From: a virus
Reading direction: 5' to 3' (one strand)
Length of the DNA: 31,725 nt
Virus record (IMG/VR): IMGVR_UViG_3300024520_000327
Coordinates: 1-31,725 of that record
A program made the position numbers and the translations under genes. The stretch's first letter is position 1. Each line of letters begins with the position of its first letter. The notes under the pieces are model-generated. The model was not told the origin of the DNA, searched no databases, and saw nothing but the letters and a program-made list of their open reading frames with translations. Below, piece after piece: positions 15,569 to 23,782 of the stretch.

Positions 15569-16797
15569 GTTGGATTGAAAGGATAAAAAACGATATTATT
15601 ATCACAACTGGTGATGGTAAAGTTTACACGCCTTTATATTCTATTGGTGGAAAAACAGTTGAATACAATATTGCTGAATTCAATTTCCCAAACATCGGTG
15701 GTACATTGGTTAAGAAAAGTGAACATAAAGGAACAACGTATTCTTTGAATATTATTTTTCAAGGTGAAGATAATATTGATGTTTCAAGTGCATTTGAATT
15801 ATCCGCACGTGATAAACGCCCGTGGAAAATATCACATCCAATATATGATGATTTAATTGTTCATCCTAAATCATTATCATTTGATAATAGTGGATTAAAC
15901 ATCACTAAAATTTCAATTGATCTTATTGAAACTATTACTGAAGATGCTCCAAAGTCATCAGTGAATCCTGAAAACAAAATAAAACAGGATGTAATAACAC
16001 AACAAGAAATTTCAGCTGAATCATTTACTAATGATGTAGTTCCTGAAGCGTCTGATTTGAATTTGATTTCAGGTAATGTTAGTGAATCATATGAAGAATC
16101 ATCAGGCATTATTTCTGATGAATCTCAATTGAATGAGTATTTCAATTTATTTACGAAGGCTAATTCATTAATATTAGAAGGTTCATCAAAAACATCATTA
16201 ATGATAACGGCTGTTCAAGATGTTTTAATATATCCATCAATTTTTAAGACTGGAGTAATGGATAGGTTAAATTTATTGAAGGATCAAATGTTGAATTTGA
16301 GTTCATCAATAGAGAATCTAATTACACCAAACGAGAAAAAGATATTTGAAAATAATGCAGGAACATTCATTACTGGAATGGTTAATGCATCAGTTAATTC
16401 ATATGATGATTTTGACGATTATGGAAATGTAAATCAGGTTTTTGAGGTTATTGATTTCATATTATTTTACTATAATTTATATCTTGAATTGCTTGATTCT
16501 CTTCAAACTCCAAACGGTGGTGAATTGGACAGTTATATTCCAGATTTCAATTCAATCAGTTCATTAACTAGTATTGTTAATTATGCCGTTTCACAGTTGT
16601 TTAATATTGCATTGGATGCAAAACAAGAGCGAACATTGTTATTATCTGAAGATTCAAACGTTATCAATTTAACGTATAGATTTTATGGGCTTGATCTTTT
16701 TGATGTAAATATTGATACATTTATGAAAAATAACAATATAGGCATCAGTGAAATGTTCCAAATTGAGAAGGGAAGAGAAATCAAATATTACGTATGA
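15565..16797 (+). CDS. tail/DNA circularisation protein, Mu gpN-like
   Basis: 410 residues. Residues 1-115 match the DNA-circularisation N-terminal domain: W at position 3, a beta segment EFNFPNIGGTLVKKSEHKG, the strand TYSLNIIFQGED, and RPWKISHPIYDDLIVHPKSL, in which the HP pairs are characteristic. The remainder is largely helical and acidic. In Mu-like phages gpN is a baseplate hub component placed before gpP, exactly as here. It overlaps both neighbours by 4 bases (ATGA), so translation is coupled. Confidence 0.75.
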   Translation: MSWIERIKNDIIITTGDGKVYTPLYSIGGKTVEYNIAEFNFPNIGGTLVKKSEHKGTTYSLNIIFQGEDNIDVSSAFELSARDKRPWKISHPIYDDLIVHPKSLSFDNSGLNITKISIDLIETITEDAPKSSVNPENKIKQDVITQQEISAESFTNDVVPEASDLNLISGNVSESYEESSGIISDESQLNEYFNLFTKANSLILEGSSKTSLMITAVQDVLIYPSIFKTGVMDRLNLLKDQMLNLSSSIENLITPNEKKIFENNAGTFITGMVNASVNSYDDFDDYGNVNQVFEVIDFILFYYNLYLELLDSLQTPNGGELDSYIPDFNSISSLTSIVNYAVSQLFNIALDAKQERTLLLSEDSNVINLTYRFYGLDLFDVNIDTFMKNNNIGISEMFQIEKGREIKYYV

Positions 16798-17891
16798 AAT
16801 TAAGTATTGATGATAGGTTCGAAAATAGGGATGTTAAATTTTTTAATAAATTTTCATTGAATCTTGTTTGGAATTCTCCCGCATCATCATTTTCATTTGA
16901 ATCTTATTTCGATCCATTTAATATTGAACATAAAGAGATTTATGCACCATCCCATTTTCATGGGTGCAAATTAGAACATAATGGGGAATTATTGTTAACA
17001 GGTACAATTTTGAGTCACAATTTTAGTCAAAAAGTTACACAAACAATGGTTTCCCTTTCTGGCTATTCACGTCCTGGTGTTTTGAATGATTGTGAAATTC
17101 CACCATCAATGTACCCACTTCAATTTGATGGTTTATCATTGGCAAGTATAGCCAGAAGATTAACGCCACGATTCAAAGTTGGGGTTGTTATTGATCCATC
17201 TGTTAGTGGTCCAATGAATAAATCATTCAAGGTAACAACAGCATCAGATTCACAAAATATTGCATCATATTTATCAGGGTTAGCAAAACAAAAGAACATT
17301 GTATTGTCCCATACTGAATTAGGTGAATTATTATTCACTGAAGCTGATACGAAATCTGAACCAATATTAAACTTTGATACTACTGATGGAACCGTTCCTG
17401 CAACTGATTTTGATTTAAATTTCAACGGTCAGAATATGCACTCTCATATTACAATGCAAAAACAAGCTGATGATGAAGGTGGAAATGCTGGAGAATCAAC
17501 AATAAGGAATCCATACGTTGTTGGTTCTTTTGCCTATAGGCCAACCGTAAAATCACAATCGTCAGGTGATGATAATGATACTCCATTAGCTGCAAAAAGA
17601 GCGTTATCAAATGAATTAAAAGATTTAAAACTTACAATTAAAATTCATGATTGGGTGGTTAATGGTAAGATAATAAAACCTAACAATACGATTACAATAA
17701 TTGCACCGCATTTGTTCATATATAATAAGGAAACTTTTTTCATTGAAAGCATTAATTTCACAGGTGATGAAACAAGTGAAACGGCTGTTTTGAATTGTGT
17801 TTTACCATCTGTTTATGATGATTCAACACCTGTTAATATTTATCGAGGGATAAACCTTCATCCACTTGTGGAATCAACTGAAGAATCATGA
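16794..17891 (+). CDS. baseplate hub protein, Mu gpP/gp44-like
   Basis: A 365-residue hub protein of the gp27/gpD class. The N-terminus (FSLNLVWNSPASSFSFESYF) and the domain around FDGLSLASIARRLTPRFKVG and SYLSGLAKQKNIVLSHTELG are the typical hub pattern, in which a short helical domain processes as in gp44. The C-terminal part (about 265-330) has KRALSNELKDLKLTIKIHDW and NGKIIKPNNTITII, which resembles the fourth hub domain. It forms the trimeric hub under the tube and seats the spike encoded next, with a 4-base overlap. Confidence 0.8.
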   Translation: MKLSIDDRFENRDVKFFNKFSLNLVWNSPASSFSFESYFDPFNIEHKEIYAPSHFHGCKLEHNGELLLTGTILSHNFSQKVTQTMVSLSGYSRPGVLNDCEIPPSMYPLQFDGLSLASIARRLTPRFKVGVVIDPSVSGPMNKSFKVTTASDSQNIASYLSGLAKQKNIVLSHTELGELLFTEADTKSEPILNFDTTDGTVPATDFDLNFNGQNMHSHITMQKQADDEGGNAGESTIRNPYVVGSFAYRPTVKSQSSGDDNDTPLAAKRALSNELKDLKLTIKIHDWVVNGKIIKPNNTITIIAPHLFIYNKETFFIESINFTGDETSETAVLNCVLPSVYDDSTPVNIYRGINLHPLVESTEES

Positions 17892-18397
17892 ATTTTGTAA
17901 AAGTAATATCAACTAGATTAAAGGAAAGCAAAGGCCGTTGGATTAAAGTTCTTAGAATGGGGAAATCTGATGTTCAAGAATGTGTTGAAGTTGGACCATT
18001 TGGAAATGATTCAAATCCATTAAAAGATTTCATTGCTGTTTATTCTCCAACTGGTGAGATTGGAAAAACTGCAATAATTGGATATATAAATAGAGAACAA
18101 TTAGCGGAACCGGGTGAAAATAGAAGCTATTCATTACAATCTGATGGTTCATTATCATTCTATACTTGGATGAAAAACAATGGAACAATGGAAATTGGTG
18201 GAGATACTGATTTTATGGTTCGTTTTTCTGAATTGGAAACTGGTTTCAATCAATTTGTTAGTGATTTTAACGCACACACACACATCACAACAGCTACAGT
18301 TGGAGCAACACCAACACCAGGAGTAATTGCACCACCAACTGCACCTTCAACTGCTGAAATTAGTGGTGCTAAAATTGAAGAAATAAAAACAATTTGA
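17888..18397 (+). CDS. baseplate central spike, Mu gp45-like
   Basis: 169 residues. The N-terminal half is an OB-like domain (EVGPFGNDSNPLKDFIAVYS) and the C-terminal half the beta-helical shaft and tip. AHTHITT places His130 and His132 as the HxH motif that binds an apical iron ion in P2 gpV/phi92-type spikes, and a Pro/Thr-rich tip (TPTPGVIAPPTAPS) follows. The protein punctures the outer membrane at contraction. It is the last gene of the tail operon and is followed by a -7-like box before the head genes. Confidence 0.82.
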   Translation: MNFVKVISTRLKESKGRWIKVLRMGKSDVQECVEVGPFGNDSNPLKDFIAVYSPTGEIGKTAIIGYINREQLAEPGENRSYSLQSDGSLSFYTWMKNNGTMEIGGDTDFMVRFSELETGFNQFVSDFNAHTHITTATVGATPTPGVIAPPTAPSTAEISGAKIEEIKTI

Positions 18398-18404
18398 ATT
18401 TTAT

Positions 18405-18412
18405 TATATTTG
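18405..18412 (+). promoter_or_regulatory. -7 box before head operon
   Basis: TATATTTG matches TAnnTTTG exactly and lies 4 bases before the ATG at 18417, in the 19-base gap between tail and head genes. Transcripts would be leaderless. The -33 region shows no TTTG at the usual distance, so a chance match in AT-rich DNA is possible. Confidence 0.35.
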
Positions 18413-18416
18413 TACT

Positions 18417-18728
18417 ATGTCAGATAATGTTATTTTTTATAAGCTGGATGCAGTTGGAAGAACTAAAGCCCAAATACAAGCTAAAATTGCACAACTCGAT
18501 GTGTTGATTGATGCATTGTTAGTTACTGCATTACCATCTGTTAACAATTCAAACATATTCCAGTACAAACTAGATACCGGACAAACCAAAACTGATATTA
18601 TATATAGAAGTGCTGGTGATGTTATGAACGATCTGAAAAAGTATGAGCATATGCGCATATATTATTTGAACATGTTAACACCTAGACAGGTTAAACTTGT
18701 TGATTCACGAAATTTTAAAAGAAGATGA
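18417..18728 (+). CDS. head-tail joining protein, lambda gpW-like
   Basis: 103 residues, larger than lambda gpW (68). The C-terminal half has the gpW pattern of a short beta pair and helix: FQYKLDTGQTKTDIIYRSAG followed by DVMNDLKKYEHMRIYYL, comparable to the VSDLKKYIAEL helix of lambda W. The N-terminal part (KLDAVGRTKAQIQAKIAQLD) looks like a diverged copy of the same motif. The gene precedes the portal with a 4-base overlap, the lambda W-B order. It would plug the portal after packaging. Confidence 0.6.
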   Translation: MSDNVIFYKLDAVGRTKAQIQAKIAQLDVLIDALLVTALPSVNNSNIFQYKLDTGQTKTDIIYRSAGDVMNDLKKYEHMRIYYLNMLTPRQVKLVDSRNFKRR

Positions 18729-20332
18729 ACGCAAAAGATATTTTTTCTGGAATTGCTTTCTGGAAAAAAACAGAGCCGACAACAACAAATAAAACGGTTG
18801 TAAATGATCCGCGCGCGGTAAGTCGCCAAGGTGGACAATGGGGACAAGCCTATTCATTACCATACAATGGTGAAAAGGATTTGGGGGAAATGGGTCCTGC
18901 TGTTAATTACTGGTTAGATTATGACAATTTGCGCACCCGATCATGGCAAGCGTATTTGGACTCTGATATTGCACACACTGTTTTAAACAAAATGACATTG
19001 TGGATGATCGATGAAGGGTTGAAACTTCAAGCGAATCCAATGGATGAATTATTAGAAACTGAAGGCTTTTCAATGGATGCTGAAAAATTCAATGATAATG
19101 TTGAAGCACGTTTCAAATTGTGGGCTGAATCAAGTTTTTCAAGTCATGATGAAATGTCAAACTTGAACAGCCTTTCAAAAGAAGCATATAAAAATGCTAA
19201 AATTGGAGGTGATGTTTTGGTTGTTCTTCGGTTAAAAGATGGTGATGTAAATGTTCAAGTAATTGATGCTGCTCATGTAAAAAACCCTTTCGTTATTCCT
19301 GCAAAATCAAAAGGCAATAAAATCAAACATGGTATTGAGAAGAATAAAAAAGGTAAACATATAGCTTATCACGTTCAAACAGACACGTTTGATTTTGAAC
19401 GCATATTGGCAACCAATCCACAATCAGGTTTAGAAGTTGCATTTTTAGTTTATGGTGGTAGGTTTAGAATTGATAACGACCGAGGGATGCCGGCAATTTC
19501 AACATCGTTGGAAACTCTTTCGAAAATTGATCGATATAAAGAAGCTGCAGTTGGATCTGCTGAAGAACGTCAGAAAATAGCGTTTGCAATTGAGCATGAA
19601 CAATTTTCAACAGGTGAATCACCATTGGTTGGAACATTGGCAAGCGCATTTGATGCAGGGAATTCAACAACATCTGATTTACCTGTTGATGAATTAGGTA
19701 ATCAATTGGCCAATACAATATCGACAACATCAAATAAGAACACATACAACATGCCGTTGGGTTCTCACTTGAAAAGTTTAGAATCAAAAAACGAATTATA
19801 TTTCAAGGAATTTTATTCAACAAATGCTGATATATTTTGTGCAACAATGAATATTCCTCCAAACGTTGCTTTTTCGTTGTATCATGATTCGTTTTCAGCA
19901 TCAAGAACAGCCACAAAGGATTGGGAACACACAATGATTGTTGAGCGTAAAGATTTTAGTTTTCAATTTTACTGCAAGATATATGTGTTTTGGTTGCATA
20001 TTGAGATTCTAAAACAGAAAGTTCAAGCACCTGGATATTTGAATGCAGTATCATCAAAAAATCGTGTTGTTTTACAAGCGTATAGAAACGCTAGATTTAC
20101 GGGCGCAATGTTCCCGCATATAGATCCAGAGAAAGAAGTACGTGCAGAACGTTTAAAACTTGGTGCAACTGGTGCGGATATAAATTTAACCACCGCTGAA
20201 CGATCAACTGAAGTTTTAAATTCTGGTGATCTTAAATCCAATCAGGAACAATATGCAAAAGAACTTGACAGAAGTAAATCTTTAGGAATTAAAACTGAAG
20301 ATGTTGCTGTTACCGAGGTTTTGGATTCTTAA
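18725..20332 (+). CDS. portal protein, lambda gpB family
   Basis: A 535-residue portal that forms the dodecameric ring at the capsid vertex. The N-terminal core includes LDYDNLRTRSWQAYLDSDIA and TVLNKMTLWMIDEGLKLQAN, the RxRS and WMIDEG-like motifs of lambda-type portals, and the helical crown follows DRYKEAAVGSAEERQKIAFA. The length matches lambda gpB (533). It is followed in lambda order by the protease/scaffold, decoration protein and capsid genes. Its last 23 bases overlap the convergent RHH gene at 20310-20480. Confidence 0.9.
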   Translation: MNAKDIFSGIAFWKKTEPTTTNKTVVNDPRAVSRQGGQWGQAYSLPYNGEKDLGEMGPAVNYWLDYDNLRTRSWQAYLDSDIAHTVLNKMTLWMIDEGLKLQANPMDELLETEGFSMDAEKFNDNVEARFKLWAESSFSSHDEMSNLNSLSKEAYKNAKIGGDVLVVLRLKDGDVNVQVIDAAHVKNPFVIPAKSKGNKIKHGIEKNKKGKHIAYHVQTDTFDFERILATNPQSGLEVAFLVYGGRFRIDNDRGMPAISTSLETLSKIDRYKEAAVGSAEERQKIAFAIEHEQFSTGESPLVGTLASAFDAGNSTTSDLPVDELGNQLANTISTTSNKNTYNMPLGSHLKSLESKNELYFKEFYSTNADIFCATMNIPPNVAFSLYHDSFSASRTATKDWEHTMIVERKDFSFQFYCKIYVFWLHIEILKQKVQAPGYLNAVSSKNRVVLQAYRNARFTGAMFPHIDPEKEVRAERLKLGATGADINLTTAERSTEVLNSGDLKSNQEQYAKELDRSKSLGIKTEDVAVTEVLDS

Positions 20333-20480
20333 TTTCTTCAGGGTAAGAATCAACTATTGCACGCAATTTGGGTTTCAAGAATTGCGTCAATGTAACACCT
20401 TCATATTTTGCTATGTTTTTCAATTCCTCTTTCACTTGTGGTGAAGGGTTTGTTATTCTGATATCTGATTCTTTTTCCAT
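20310..20480 (-). CDS. 56-residue ribbon-helix-helix regulator
   Basis: A small minus-strand gene overlapping the portal end by 23 bases. The product begins MEKESDIRITNPSPQ, a beta strand with alternating exposed residues, followed by helix VKEELKNIAKYEGVT and helix LTQFLKPKLRAIVDSY: the strand-helix-helix of Arc/MetJ-type dimeric repressors, with the GVTLTQFL turn typical of the fold. The start lies 4 bases after a -7-like box and 22 bases from a palindrome, so it probably represses itself. The same palindrome and leader stand before the glycan cassette. The gene is too short for usual ORF cut-offs. Confidence 0.8.
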   Translation of the reverse strand: MEKESDIRITNPSPQVKEELKNIAKYEGVTLTQFLKPKLRAIVDSYPEEIKNPKPR

Positions 20481-20484
20481 GTAT

Positions 20485-20492
20485 CAAATATC
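20485..20492 (-). promoter_or_regulatory. -7 box of RHH gene
   Basis: On the minus strand GATATTTG (one mismatch to TAnnTTTG) is followed by ATACATG. The promoter layout matches that of the glycan cassette. Confidence 0.45.
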
Positions 20493-20499
20493 GTTAAAA

Positions 20500-20522
20500 A
20501 AATTACATTAATGATGTAATTT
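20500..20522. promoter_or_regulatory. palindromic operator, RHH promoter
   Basis: A 23-bp palindrome with core TTACATTAATGATGTAA at 20503-20519. It shares TTACATnnnnnATGTAA with 6691-6707. It lies between the divergent RHH gene and the protease/scaffold gene, so binding could also affect head-gene transcription. RHH dimers usually bind such short symmetric sites. Confidence 0.68.
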
Positions 20523-20547
20523 CTAAATAAAAATTAATTTAACTTTC

Positions 20548-20555
20548 TACTTTAG
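20548..20555 (+). promoter_or_regulatory. possible promoter for protease/scaffold-capsid operon
   Basis: TACTTTAG differs from TAnnTTTG at one position and lies 24 bases before the ATG at 20580, in the 99-base divergent gap. No matching -33 is visible; tentative. Confidence 0.25.
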
Positions 20556-20579
20556 CACTATATAAATCGAATCATCAAG

Positions 20580-21584
20580 ATGAAGGAATTATTAATATAC
20601 GGTCAAATTTTCGCATGGTCTGCAACTGAATTTATTCAGTCATTTGTGGATATAAATGCTGATGATGATTTGGCTGTTCGTCTTAATTCTGAAGGTGGTG
20701 ATGTTTTGTATGGTTGGGGAATGATAGCCAAGTTCATGGAGCATTCAGGAAAGAAAACCGTTAAGGTTGACGGAAAAGCGTATTCAATGGGTGCTTTTTA
20801 TTGCGTTTATGCTGATGATGTTGAAGGGCTTGATGTTTCACAATACATGATCCATCGTGCAGGATACAATGAATGGTTTGAACGATCTGAGTACTTTACG
20901 GATGATATAAAAGCGAATTTAAAAAGTATAAATGATCATTTATTAAATGCATTAAAAGCAAAAATTGATATCCCTAAGTTTGAAGAAATCGCAGGACATA
21001 CATTGAAGGAAATATTTTCAATGGATAGTAGAATTGATGTGTATTTAGATGCAAAACAAGCAAAGGCCATTGGTTTAATAGATAGAATTGTAAAAATAAC
21101 ACCTAAAAAAGTAACCTCAATAAATTCAGAAATGGCAAGAATTGCGGCATCATATGGTGTTCAACATAAAATTGAACCAGTTGTTGAAGCTGTTGAAACT
21201 GAAACTGAAAAACCTAAAAACGAAGGGATTATGAATGTAGAAGAATTAAAAGCGAAATATCCAGAAGCTGTTGCACTTATTGTGGCGGCCGCAATTGCTG
21301 GTGAAAAAGATCGTGTTGGAGCATGGTTAGTTAATAACGATATTGATCCAGTGGCGGTTGCTGAAGGAATCAAAAGTGGTGAGAACTTATCCCAAACAGC
21401 AATGGCTGAATTTGGTGTTAAACGTCTTTCAAGTAATGCATTAAGTGCTATTGAAACGGAAACGGAAACGGAAGTTGAAACACAAGAGGAAACGCCAGTG
21501 GCCTCTGCTGCACAAAAAGAATTGGATAGTTTTGAATCACAGGTTAATGCATTGGCTGGAGTCAACGTTGAAGCTGCTAAATAA
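20580..21584 (+). CDS. head maturation protease fused to scaffold, lambda gpC-like
   Basis: 334 residues. Residues 1-170 are a ClpP-fold serine protease: LNSEGGD (35-41) forms the oxyanion loop, Ser69 is in GKAYSMGAF, His92 in MIHRAGYN, and Asp153 in the RIDVYLDAKQAKAIGLID stretch. After a Glu/Thr linker near 205-217, a helical scaffold-like C-terminus (218-334) follows, rich in Ala/Glu/Thr. In the lambda model the scaffold directs procapsid assembly and the protease then removes it. It is followed after 8 bases by the decoration protein. An internal ATG could give a separate scaffold (see the next entry). Confidence 0.85.
   Translation: MKELLIYGQIFAWSATEFIQSFVDINADDDLAVRLNSEGGDVLYGWGMIAKFMEHSGKKTVKVDGKAYSMGAFYCVYADDVEGLDVSQYMIHRAGYNEWFERSEYFTDDIKANLKSINDHLLNALKAKIDIPKFEEIAGHTLKEIFSMDSRIDVYLDAKQAKAIGLIDRIVKITPKKVTSINSEMARIAASYGVQHKIEPVVEAVETETEKPKNEGIMNVEELKAKYPEAVALIVAAAIAGEKDRVGAWLVNNDIDPVAVAEGIKSGENLSQTAMAEFGVKRLSSNALSAIETETETEVETQEETPVASAAQKELDSFESQVNALAGVNVEAAK
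21231..21584 (+). CDS. possible nested scaffold protein (Nu3-like)
   Basis: An in-frame ATG at codon 218 of the protease gene starts exactly at the junction between protease and helical tail (MNVEELKAKYPEAV) and would give 117 residues. AAGGG lies four bases before this ATG, one of the few Shine-Dalgarno-like stretches here. Lambda uses the same device (Nu3 within C). Internal initiation is inferred, not shown. Confidence 0.4.
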   Translation: MNVEELKAKYPEAVALIVAAAIAGEKDRVGAWLVNNDIDPVAVAEGIKSGENLSQTAMAEFGVKRLSSNALSAIETETETEVETQEETPVASAAQKELDSFESQVNALAGVNVEAAK

Positions 21585-21592
21585 TTTTTGTT

Positions 21593-22042
21593 ATGGAAAA
21601 CGGAAGTGTTAACAACGTACTGAGTACGAACAACCAATCAATCACGAATTATAATTCGGATTTTATTTTCTTACGTGATAATAAATATTCGCAAGGTGAT
21701 TATACAAATGATACATATGTTGATGAAACATTAGCTGCTGGTACATTAATGGGGCGGGTTACTGCAACGGGTGTATTGGTTGTGTTGAAATCTGCATCAT
21801 CTGATGGGTCACAAATTCCAGTTGGAATTTTAACTAGAGCAACAGATGTTGCTGCTGGTGAAACTGTAACTGTAAATATTTGTGATGGTGGTGAAGTTGC
21901 CCAGGAACTTGTCGTTCTTGATGGAACTGATACATTGGAAACAATCATTGATTCACGAAGATTGAAAGACAGAATTGGAGCTGATACAGTTGGAATCGTT
22001 TTAGTTCTTGGAACTGAATTATCTGAATTCGATAATCAATAA
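21593..22042 (+). CDS. head decoration protein, lambda gpD-like
   Basis: A 149-residue beta protein. The core pattern AAGTLMGRVTATGVLVVLKS, then DGSQIPVGILTRATDVAAGE and NICDGGEVAQELVV, is that of lambda gpD-type trimeric decoration proteins that clamp the expanded capsid at threefold sites. The length is somewhat longer than lambda D (110), with an extra N-terminal stretch likely to reach across capsomers. It lies between the protease/scaffold and major capsid genes, as in lambda. Confidence 0.85.
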   Translation: MENGSVNNVLSTNNQSITNYNSDFIFLRDNKYSQGDYTNDTYVDETLAAGTLMGRVTATGVLVVLKSASSDGSQIPVGILTRATDVAAGETVTVNICDGGEVAQELVVLDGTDTLETIIDSRRLKDRIGADTVGIVLVLGTELSEFDNQ

Positions 22043-22066
22043 TTACTTATTTTTAAAAAAGTCAAA

Positions 22067-23257
22067 ATGAAAAATTTATTTAAAATCTTAACTTTCTTGA
22101 TTGTTGCTTCTGTAACTTCATTATTGTTTGGATCATCAATTATTGGTTCTGTTTTAGGATTGGCATTTGTTGCAGTTGTTACACCAGAAACAAATCTTGG
22201 TTTTGTTAATATGGCTATACCTTTACAGGATGCCCGTAATTTGTTTACCAAGATGACAATTGCAATTTATAGAGAAAATATACCTGTTCCTGGTTTCTTT
22301 AGGTCATTTTTCCCTACAGATGAAACCAGAAGTAAAGAAATTTCAATCGAAGTTCAACGAGGTACTGAAAAAGTTGCTGTAGATGTTGAGCGCGGAACAA
22401 ATGGTAATCGTAACAAGATGACAAAATCAACTCAAAAGATTTTTGTACCACCATTTTATTGGGAATATTTAACAGCAAATGAACATGCATTGTATGATGT
22501 TGCTATTGGTATGCAAAGCCCTGAGGCATTTGCTCAGTTATCAAGAGAGACTGCTGATGAAATGATAAAATTGAGAGATAAAATTGAACGTGCATATGAA
22601 TTACAATGCGCTCAAGTTCTTGAAACTGGAGTTGTTGAATTGGCTATGGCTGTTAATATTGATTTTAAACGAAAATCAGGATCATTGGTTGATTTGACTG
22701 GTTCACCTTGGACTGTCGGAACAAATAGCCCATATGATGACTTAAATGATGCTGCTTTGTTTATCCGTCAAAAAGGGAAAACAGTTAGTACTATTTATAA
22801 TGTGATAATGGGATCTGAGGTTCATGAAGCGTTTATGAATAATGATATTGTTAAAGAACGTGCAGATATCAGAAACTTCTCATTAGATATGATTAGAGAG
22901 CCACAAAGAAATTCTACAGGAGGAACTTTGCATGGTGAGGTTTCAGCGGGATCATTCAAGTTTAGATTGTGGACATATCCAGAATTTTATGACAACGCAT
23001 CAGGAGTTTCAACACCTTATATGAATCCTAAAAAATTCATCGTACTTCCAGAAGCACCTAAATTTAAATTAGTATTTGGAGCAGTTCCACAATTAATTGG
23101 AAGCTCTAATACTAGTGGAAATGGTCAGAGTGGAGCGTATATGATTCAAAACTTTATTGATGAACGTGCGACAACTGATGAACAACATATAAAGTCAGCC
23201 GGTGTTGCTGTTCCAATTGCTGTTGATCAAATGTATACAGGTCAACCAGTAGGATAA
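22067..23257 (+). CDS. major capsid protein, lambda gpE-like, with hydrophobic N-terminus
   Basis: 396 residues. From residue 49 onward the sequence follows the lambda gpE family (LFTKMTIAIYRENIPVPGFF, then FFPTDETRSKEISIEV, VPPFYWEYLTANEHALYD), with a C-terminal EAPKFKLVFGAVPQLIGS. The first 48 residues are strongly hydrophobic, like a signal or membrane segment, which a lambda capsid lacks. Starting at the internal ATG (22211) would give 348 residues, close to lambda E (341), but the ATG at 22067 has the usual A-rich leader. The segment may be cleaved by the gpC-like protease. A strong terminator follows the stop. Confidence 0.85.
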   Translation: MKNLFKILTFLIVASVTSLLFGSSIIGSVLGLAFVAVVTPETNLGFVNMAIPLQDARNLFTKMTIAIYRENIPVPGFFRSFFPTDETRSKEISIEVQRGTEKVAVDVERGTNGNRNKMTKSTQKIFVPPFYWEYLTANEHALYDVAIGMQSPEAFAQLSRETADEMIKLRDKIERAYELQCAQVLETGVVELAMAVNIDFKRKSGSLVDLTGSPWTVGTNSPYDDLNDAALFIRQKGKTVSTIYNVIMGSEVHEAFMNNDIVKERADIRNFSLDMIREPQRNSTGGTLHGEVSAGSFKFRLWTYPEFYDNASGVSTPYMNPKKFIVLPEAPKFKLVFGAVPQLIGSSNTSGNGQSGAYMIQNFIDERATTDEQHIKSAGVAVPIAVDQMYTGQPVG

Positions 23258-23264
23258 AACATTC

Positions 23265-23296
23265 AAAAAGAGGTGTATTAATTTACACCTCTTTTT
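23265..23296. terminator. intrinsic terminator after major capsid gene
   Basis: A perfect 13-bp stem (AAAAAGAGGTGTA, 23265-23277, with TACACCTCTTTTT, 23284-23296) around a 6-base loop, ending in a T run. It has flanking A and T runs, so it could work in both directions. It limits transcription beyond the capsid gene. Confidence 0.85.
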
Positions 23297-23316
23297 ACTC
23301 ATTTAAAAAATCACAC

Positions 23317-23760
23317 ATGCAAAAGTTTAAAGTAATAGCATTATCAGTTGGTGGAATTGGAAAGGTTTTCAATGCTGGTGATATTGTGACTTCAAATAAT
23401 TTTCCAGATGGAAATGTTCAAGATTTGATTGATAAAGGTTTTATTGAGGAATCAGAATCTGAAAAACCAAATGTTATAACTGTTGATGCTGGTTTTAGTA
23501 AACCTAATTTGTTAGTTGATGAACCTGTTAAAAATTCTGATTTTACAAAAAAAGAAATTGATATTGCATTGGACCATTTAGAGATTGAATATAAACCAGC
23601 CGATAATAAAGCCATTCATTGTGCATTGTTACCTGTTTCTGATGAAGTAATTGAATTACTTGAGTCAATCAAGGCCGGAACGTATGAAGCACCAAACGAT
23701 GATTCAAACGATGATTCAAACGATGATGATTCAAACGATGATGAAGATGAAGCTATTTAA
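23317..23760 (+). CDS. capsid-proximal accessory protein sharing a domain with cassette GT
   Basis: 147 residues of unknown role. Residues 1-50 (FKVIALSVGGIGKVFNAGD, NFPDGNVQDL, KGFIEE) match the N-terminal domain of the glycosyltransferase at 4689-5606. The middle (about 70-105, FTKKEIDIALDHLEIEYKPA) resembles a small helix-extension-helix/LEM-like motif. The C-terminus is a highly acidic repeat of DDSN units. It lies between two terminators just after the capsid gene, so it is probably read by leak-through or from an unseen promoter. It may bind the capsid or its modifying enzyme. Confidence 0.5.
   Translation: MQKFKVIALSVGGIGKVFNAGDIVTSNNFPDGNVQDLIDKGFIEESESEKPNVITVDAGFSKPNLLVDEPVKNSDFTKKEIDIALDHLEIEYKPADNKAIHCALLPVSDEVIELLESIKAGTYEAPNDDSNDDSNDDDSNDDEDEAI
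23698..23736 (+). repeat. tandem 12-base coding repeat
   Basis: Three copies of GATGATTCAAAC, two adjacent and the third after one extra GAT, encode the acidic DDSN tail of the accessory protein. Codon-multiple repeats like this can change copy number by slippage without shifting the frame. Confidence 0.7.
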
Positions 23761-23782
23761 TAAGAAATAATATTTCAAATAC

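Noticed and set aside
19464-19787. 107-residue minus-strand frame inside the portal gene
   Set aside because: It lies wholly within a well-supported gene and its Leu/Gln-rich product looks like a shadow.
21161-21637. 158-residue minus-strand frame opposite the protease/scaffold gene
   Set aside because: It is antisense to a clear gene, with Ser/Thr/Ala-rich composition that mirrors the sense codons, and has no leader.
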